A DNA stretch of 64,000 bases from an uncultured Clostridia bacterium (GTDB taxonomy: Bacteria; Bacillota; Clostridia; Christensenellales; Borkfalkiaceae): assembly GCA_949282385.1 (NCBI GenBank), contig CASDOP010000010.1, forward strand, positions 1 through 64,000, in the 5' to 3' direction. The notes under the pieces are model-generated. The model was not told the DNA's origin. It saw only the letters and a list, made by a program, of their open reading frames with translations, and ran no database searches. Below, piece by piece: positions 59,560-64,000 of the stretch. The position numbers were made by a program, and so were the translations under genes. Numbering within the stretch: the first letter of the stretch is position 1; each line of letters begins with the position of its first letter.

Positions 59560-60783
59560 ATGGCAAATCTTAAACTGAAGGGAGTAAACAAACTTTTTCC
59601 GTCCGGCACGCTCGCGCTGTGCAACGTCAGCCTCGAACTTTCCGATAAGGAATTCGTAGCCGTGGTCGGCGCGGAAAAGAGCGGAAAATCAACCCTTCTC
59701 CGCGTCATTGCAGGGCTGGAAGAAGCCACCGCGGGAGAAATTTATATCGGCGATAAGGAAGTTTCGTCCGTTTCGCCCAAGGAAAGGGACGTCGCCATGA
59801 TATTCCGCAACGATACGCTCTATCCCACGATAAACGTGTTCGAAAATATGGCTTTCGGTCTCAAACTGCGCAAAGCTCCCCATGCAGTAGTCGAGCAGAG
59901 GGTAAAGGTCGCGGCGGAAATGCTCGGACTTACAGATGTACTCAGCCGCAAACCCAAGCAGCTCACCGCTGAACAGCGCCAGAGGGTCGCCCTCGGCAGG
60001 GCGATTGTCAGAGAGCCCAAGCTCTATCTCTTCGACGACCCCATCGCAGGTCTCGACAGCAAGCTCAAGGCGCGCATGCGCAACATTATAATCAATCTTC
60101 AGGCGCGTATGGAAGGTACTTTCATTTACGCCACTAAAAACGTAAACGAAGCGCTCACCATGGCTACGCGCGTCATCGTTCTGCGCGAAGGCGTCGTTCA
60201 GCAGATAGACACCCCCGCAAACCTCTACGATTATCCCGCAAACGCGTACGTCGCATTCTATATCGGCTCGCCCACAATAAACTTCATCAACGGCGCGACG
60301 GTTGAAAAGCGCGACGAGGGCGTGTGCGTAGTTTATAAGGACGTCTGCATTCCCGTACCCGAAAAAATTCTCGCTCGCTTCGCCGCAAGCGAGGAATATA
60401 TCGGCACGGGCAAAAAGGTTATATTCGGTATCCGTCCCGAGGACGTGAAGTGCGCCGCGACGGGCGTTCTTTCGGGCGTAGTTTCGTCCAAAGCCAAGGA
60501 GGACGATAAAGTTTATGCCGACTGCAAGATTGCCGAAGGCGTTTCGCTGCTCGCATGCTGCGACGAAAGTCTGTCCAAGGGCGACGGCGTAAAGCTCGAT
60601 TGCGACCTCGAGCATATGTATCTCTTCGACGCGGAAACCCGCCTCACCATCCTCGAAAGGGACGATGGCTACAAAAAGACGGACTATGCCGACGCGGACG
60701 CACAGGCCATGGCTTATGACGAGGAAGAAAAGCTCAAGTCCGACCTCAAACCCGTAGCTCCTCCCACAAAGAAAAAGAGATAA
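59560..60783 (+). CDS. MsmX/UgpC-like ABC ATPase with degenerate catalytic motifs
   Basis: A 407-residue protein with the full length and two-domain layout (ATPase, then MalK-type OB fold) of the sugar ABC ATPases MsmX/UgpC. Walker A GAEKSGKST (37-45) keeps its lysine. The other key positions are changed together: Q-loop Gln is R83 (IFRNDTLYP), signature LSGGQ is LTAEQ (135-139), the Walker B glutamate is D160 (LFDDP) and the switch histidine is K193 (YATKN). The frame is intact and codon use is like that of its neighbours. It may bind ATP but hydrolyse it slowly or not at all. The last 30 residues are a Lys/Asp-rich tail. RBS GAGGAATT at 59546. Confidence 0.85.
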   Translation: MANLKLKGVNKLFPSGTLALCNVSLELSDKEFVAVVGAEKSGKSTLLRVIAGLEEATAGEIYIGDKEVSSVSPKERDVAMIFRNDTLYPTINVFENMAFGLKLRKAPHAVVEQRVKVAAEMLGLTDVLSRKPKQLTAEQRQRVALGRAIVREPKLYLFDDPIAGLDSKLKARMRNIIINLQARMEGTFIYATKNVNEALTMATRVIVLREGVVQQIDTPANLYDYPANAYVAFYIGSPTINFINGATVEKRDEGVCVVYKDVCIPVPEKILARFAASEEYIGTGKKVIFGIRPEDVKCAATGVLSGVVSSKAKEDDKVYADCKIAEGVSLLACCDESLSKGDGVKLDCDLEHMYLFDAETRLTILERDDGYKKTDYADADAQAMAYDEEEKLKSDLKPVAPPTKKKR

Positions 60784-60829
60784 TATTTTTAAGGCGCGCG
60801 CCGATTGAAATACCTCTTAAAAACGACAT

Positions 60830-60868
60830 ATAAACGCTCCCGCTTACAGAGAGGGGGCGTTTGCCTTT
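60830..60868 (+). terminator. Weak terminator after the ABC ATPase
   Basis: CGCTCCCGC pairs imperfectly with GGGGGCG, followed by TTTGCCTTT. A short direct repeat, TTTAAAACGGCG, follows at 60868 and 60889. Confidence 0.45.
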
Positions 60869-60949
60869 AAAACGGCGAAGTCTGCGTTTAAAACGGCGCA
60901 AAAAGACTATAATATTTTTATATACCCAAAGGACACGCAAATCTTTTTT

Positions 60950-61822
60950 ATGGAAGTAGTTTTAGACGCCCTGCTGGACACGCTCAAGGTGTTCCCGTTC
61001 ATACTTATAATTTATATACTTATCGAGCTTCTGGAACACCGCACGTCGTTCACAAAAAATCATAAGCTGTTGCAGGGCGGGCTTGCGCCTCTCGTAGGAA
61101 CGGTTACGGGCATTATCCCGCAGTGCGGCTTTTCTGTCATGGCGGCAAAGCTGTACGATAAAAATTTCATACGCACGGGCACGCTGCTCGCGGTATTCCT
61201 CGCAACCAGCGACGAAGCATTGATAATTCTCATTTCCAGCGGCGCGTCCGCCGCCGCGGTCATGCCGCTCATCGCAATTAAAATAGCGGTAGGGCTTGCC
61301 GTGGGCTATCTCGTCAACTTTTTGCTTTCGGGCGAAAAGCTCGCCGAACTTCAGGACGACGACCACGACGAAATTCACGGCTATTCGTGCGGCAGAGAGC
61401 ATGAGGGCAAGGCGGTCAAAGTTTACTTTGTCGAACCGCTCATTCACTCGCTCAAAATCGCGCTGTATATTCTCATTGTCAACCTAGTGTTCGGCTTCAT
61501 AGTCGAAGCCGTAGGCGAGGACGCAATTTCTTCCAGCCTCATTGGCGGACCTTACCTTCAGCCTTTGATAACTTCGGCGGTGGGACTTATTCCCAACTGC
61601 GCTTCGAGCACCATAATAACCCAGACCTACGTCGCGGGCGGAATAATGTTCGGCAGCATGGTTGCGGGACTTTGCTGCAACGCGGGACTGGGCTTTGTAA
61701 TTCTTTTAAAGAACACAAAAAAAATAAAGCGCAACATACTTTTGATAATAACGCTCTACGCCGTGTCGGTCGTAGTCGGAATTGCCGTAAACGGCGTCAT
61801 GGTCGCCTGCGGCATGGCATAA
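60950..61822 (+). CDS. Putative 10-TM heavy-metal exporter (ArsP_2-like)
   Basis: A 290-residue polytopic protein with about eight to ten helices. Two halves carry a related Pro-Cys motif: TGIIPQCGFSVMAA near 52 and VGLIPNCASSTI near 220, which is the pattern of the putative arsenic/heavy-metal efflux family (PF11449). A His/Asp/Glu-rich cytoplasmic loop (DDDHDEIHGYSCGREHEG, about 134-151) could bind metal. Ribosome site is far (AAAGGAC, 15 bases). No metal-responsive regulator is adjacent. Confidence 0.72.
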   Translation: MEVVLDALLDTLKVFPFILIIYILIELLEHRTSFTKNHKLLQGGLAPLVGTVTGIIPQCGFSVMAAKLYDKNFIRTGTLLAVFLATSDEALIILISSGASAAAVMPLIAIKIAVGLAVGYLVNFLLSGEKLAELQDDDHDEIHGYSCGREHEGKAVKVYFVEPLIHSLKIALYILIVNLVFGFIVEAVGEDAISSSLIGGPYLQPLITSAVGLIPNCASSTIITQTYVAGGIMFGSMVAGLCCNAGLGFVILLKNTKKIKRNILLIITLYAVSVVVGIAVNGVMVACGMA

Positions 61823-61865
61823 TTTCTTTGGCTGGAGTAATTGAGGCGGAGCATAAAAGCTTTTC

Positions 61866-61903
61866 AGGGCGCGGCAGGCTGTCGCCTGCCGCGCCCTATT
61901 TTT
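61866..61903 (+). terminator. Terminator of the heavy-metal exporter gene
   Basis: AGGGCGCGGCAGGC pairs with GCCTGCCGCGCCCT around TGTC, followed by ATTTTTG. Confidence 0.9.
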
Positions 61904-61983
61904 GTCTTCCGCAGGGCGGGGTTGCGGCGTATGCGCGACGATTAAAAAGACAAAAATTTTTTGTTTCGGCGGGGCGATTTAAG

Positions 61984-62013
61984 TTGACTTGCCTCGGCGG
62001 GCTTTGGTATAAT
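61984..62013 (+). promoter_or_regulatory. Promoter of rpsU
   Basis: TTGACT (61984-61989), 18 bases, TATAAT (62008-62013). Confidence 0.8.
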
Positions 62014-62063
62014 AATTAAGCATTTCAAAAATAACTGCGCAGGCGAAGGAGGGTAGAAAGAAC

Positions 62064-62240
62064 ATGTCCACGATTAAAGTCGGTGAAAACGAGTCGGTTG
62101 AAAGCGCGCTCAGAAGATTTAAGAGAAAGTGCTCGCGCGACGGCATAATAGGCGACCTCAGAAAGAAAGAGTTTTACGAATCTCCTTCCGTAAAGAGACG
62201 CAAGAAGTCCGAAGCGGCAAGAAAGCGCAGCAGAAACTAA
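62064..62240 (+). CDS. rpsU: 30S ribosomal protein S21
   Basis: A 58-residue basic protein, [19 protein letters not shown] then [20 protein letters not shown] and an Arg/Lys-rich end: the S21 pattern. S21 sits on the 30S platform near the anti-Shine-Dalgarno region. GAAGGAGGG precedes ATG 62064. It is closed by its own terminator; yqeY, the usual neighbour, is not next. Confidence 0.95.
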   Translation: MSTIKVGENESVESALRRFKRKCSRDGIIGDLRKKEFYESPSVKRRKKSEAARKRSRN

Positions 62241-62248
62241 ATTAATCA

Positions 62249-62287
62249 AAACTCTACCAAACGGAAACGTTCGGTAGAGTTTTTTCT
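62249..62287 (+). terminator. Terminator of rpsU
   Basis: AACTCTACC(A/G)AACG pairs with its complement around GAAA, followed by TTTTTTC. Confidence 0.92.
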
Positions 62288-62316
62288 TTATAAAATAAGT
62301 CGAAAACGGGTGAATT

Positions 62317-62694
62317 ATGGAAGATTTGAAGAGCGCGGCGCGCAGCGCTAAAAAGCGGCTTAAAAGCGATTTCTGGCAAAAATGCAAAAAGGATGTGGAC
62401 GACGGCGCGGAGGCTGCGAGGGAAAAGGGGCTTAACGAAAGCAAGATAAAATCTAAACTGTACGGCAGAGTAAAACAGAGCATAAAGGGTGAAAAGCCTG
62501 ACGCGTTCTACCTTAAGGTAAAGGAACTTTTAGACACCTGCGGCGAGGTGTCCGATGCAATCGGCAGACTTACCGACAGGGAATACTACGAAAAGCTCTC
62601 CTACGACGAAAAACAGAGATATACGCTCGAGCTTTCGGAAAAGTACCTCGCCGCACTCGAAAAGTACCGCCGCGAAAAGGAAATGAACATTTAA
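62317..62694 (+). CDS. Small charged helical protein, unknown
   Basis: A 125-residue protein I do not recognise. It is Lys/Glu-rich, with no membrane helix and no motif; helices are likely throughout. It begins MEDLKSAARSAKKRLKSDFW. It occupies the place where yqeY often follows rpsU, but does not resemble YqeY. No good ribosome site, though codon use looks real and the frame is closed before the helicase promoter. Confidence 0.6.
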   Translation: MEDLKSAARSAKKRLKSDFWQKCKKDVDDGAEAAREKGLNESKIKSKLYGRVKQSIKGEKPDAFYLKVKELLDTCGEVSDAIGRLTDREYYEKLSYDEKQRYTLELSEKYLAALEKYRREKEMNI

Positions 62695-62783
62695 GCGTTT
62701 GCCTTTCCTCCCCCTCGCGTGGTATAATGTACAGGTACTTTAAAACGACGCAGGTTATTAATTTTTTACCGTAAGAAAAGGCT

Positions 62784-64000
62784 ATGGACGATATACTTTC
62801 ATCACTCAACCCCGAACAACTCAAACCCGTCTGCGACACCGAAGGACACGTTCTCGTCCTCGCGGGCGCGGGCAGCGGAAAGACGAGGGTGCTCACTTCG
62901 AGGATTGCTTACATACTCGAAAAAGGTCTGTGCGCGCCCTCGGGCATACTTGCAATAACTTTCACCAACAAGGCGGCGGGCGAAATGCGCGAACGCCTCG
63001 GCGGCATGCTCGGCGATGTTTCTTCCATGTGGATATGCACCATTCACGCAATGTGCGTGCGCATTTTGCGTCAGTTTGCAGAAAGCGCGGGACTTAAGAG
63101 CAATTTTTCAATTTATTCCGAAACGGAGCGCGCAAACGTCATTAAAAAGTCGTTCAAAGAGCTGGATTTCGATGAAGAAAAGTTGCTCAAGGACGCAAAA
63201 TATCACATTGCAAACGCAAAGATGCTCGGTCTCGAGCCGGATATTTACGGCTCGCGCTATGCCGACGTTCCGCATATGGACGAAATCGTCCTCATTTACG
63301 ACAAATACGAAAAACACCTCGCGTCGAACAACGCCCTCGACTTCGACGACCTGTTAATTCGCACTTTAAGGCTGCTTCGCGGCAACGAGGAGGCGCGCGA
63401 CTATCTTTCCGACAGGTTCAGATATATCCTCGTCGACGAGTTCCAGGATACGAACGCCGTTCAGTACAACATAATAAAACTGCTCGCGTCCAAGCATTGC
63501 AATCTGTTTGCCGTGGGCGACGACGACCAGTCCATTTACGGCTGGCGCGGTGCGGAAATCGAAAACATTCTTCGCTTCGACAAGGACTTCCCAGACGCAA
63601 AAGTCTATAAATTGGAGCGCAACTATCGTTCGACGAAGTCGATTTTGAAGTTTGCCAACGCCATAATAAAGAACAACGGCACACGCCGCGGCAAGACGCT
63701 GTGGACGGAGGCGGGGGACGGCGAAAATCCCGTCTTTTATCCCGCCGAAGAGGAGGCGGAAGAGGCACTCTTCGCTGCGCGCACGATAACCGCGGCTGTG
63801 GCGAGGGGCGAAAAGTTTTCTTCATTCGCCGTTTTAATGCGCATAAACGCGCTCACGCGCTCATACGAACAGGAGTTCACAAAATATTCCATACCTTATA
63901 AAGTTTTCGGCGGCTTCAAGTTCTTTGAAAGAAAGGAAATCAAGGACGTTCTGGCATATCTCCGCCTCATTTCCAACCCGTTCGACGACGAAGCGCTTTC
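62784..64000 (+). CDS. pcrA: UvrD/PcrA-type DNA helicase, 5' part
   Basis: The first 405 residues of an SF1A helicase, cut by the end of the window. LNPEQLKPV is the Q motif, AGAGSGKTRVL Walker A, ITFTNKAAGEM motif Ia, LVDEFQDTN motif II, GDDDQSIYGWRGAE motif III and ERNYRST motif IV. PcrA unwinds DNA in repair and plasmid replication. It is the closest family, but Rep cannot be excluded from the N-terminal half. Confidence 0.93.
   Translation, partial: MDDILSSLNPEQLKPVCDTEGHVLVLAGAGSGKTRVLTSRIAYILEKGLCAPSGILAITFTNKAAGEMRERLGGMLGDVSSMWICTIHAMCVRILRQFAESAGLKSNFSIYSETERANVIKKSFKELDFDEEKLLKDAKYHIANAKMLGLEPDIYGSRYADVPHMDEIVLIYDKYEKHLASNNALDFDDLLIRTLRLLRGNEEARDYLSDRFRYILVDEFQDTNAVQYNIIKLLASKHCNLFAVGDDDQSIYGWRGAEIENILRFDKDFPDAKVYKLERNYRSTKSILKFANAIIKNNGTRRGKTLWTEAGDGENPVFYPAEEEAEEALFAARTITAAVARGEKFSSFAVLMRINALTRSYEQEFTKYSIPYKVFGGFKFFERKEIKDVLAYLRLISNPFDDEAL

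Overview
The window looks like chromosome of an anaerobic, endospore-forming member of the Clostridia, probably a gut bacterium. Spore genes are spread along it: spmA/spmB, a spoIVFA/spoIVFB pair, a complete gerA-type germinant receptor operon, a SipL-like DUF3794/LysM protein and a YlmC/YmxH-like PRC-barrel protein. Anaerobic metabolism shows as an [FeFe] hydrogenase and pyruvate phosphate dikinase. A choloylglycine hydrolase-family enzyme fits a gut habitat. Most genes have clear Shine-Dalgarno sequences, and most operons end in long GC-rich hairpins. Species cannot be named from sequence alone.

Layout. 1-433: structured, apparently non-coding DNA ending in a tmRNA/tRNA-like 3' end with its own terminator. 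566-2305: an orphan TrpB2 gene behind a T-box leader that appears to read a Trp (TGG) specifier. 2491-4121: hydrogenase. 4178-10479: a phosphate regulon (PhoB/PhoR-like two-component system, pstS, a fused pstC-pstA, pstB) with matching Pho-box-like direct repeats before the regulator and before pstS; no phoU follows. 10586-13308: ppdK. 13276-20805: a roughly 7.5-kb AT-rich integrative element inserted in the last codons of ppdK, carrying a large serine recombinase, a 1,103-residue DUF4365-nuclease/SF1-helicase fusion, a zeta-toxin-like kinase and a 59-residue ORF. The displaced original ppdK tail and terminator lie at 20794-20923.

21049-28751: a YeiH-type permease, a GNAT acetyltransferase, a HExxH membrane protein, a MacB/FtsX-type ABC exporter and a bile salt hydrolase/penicillin acylase-family enzyme. 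28984-32238: phosphofructokinase and polyphosphate kinase. 32384-39115: CvpA-like protein, PRC-barrel protein, an acidic zinc-ribbon protein, Veg, SipL-like protein, IspE, a two-TM protein and a cysteine desulfurase. 39656-41943: an orphan YtrA-type GntR repressor, a tandem repeat and spmA/spmB. 42067-45813: metG-tatD-rsmA. 46172-47703: spoIVFA/spoIVFB. 48039-51054: a phospholipase C-like protein with an 8-oxoguanine glycosylase, and a PadR/HAAS-DUF4097 pair. 51504-55211: gerA operon. 55390-64000: trmB with a phosphoesterase, a carbamoyltransferase paralogue, queH, a catalytically degenerate ABC ATPase, a heavy-metal permease, rpsU and the start of a UvrD/PcrA helicase.

The best candidate for an undescribed system is the ppdK-integrated element. 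It is small, has no visible transfer or replication genes, repairs its host gene and carries a nuclease-helicase fusion plus a toxin-like kinase, a content expected of an anti-phage or addiction island. Second is the MsmX-like ABC ATPase in which four nucleotide-hydrolysis motifs are altered together.
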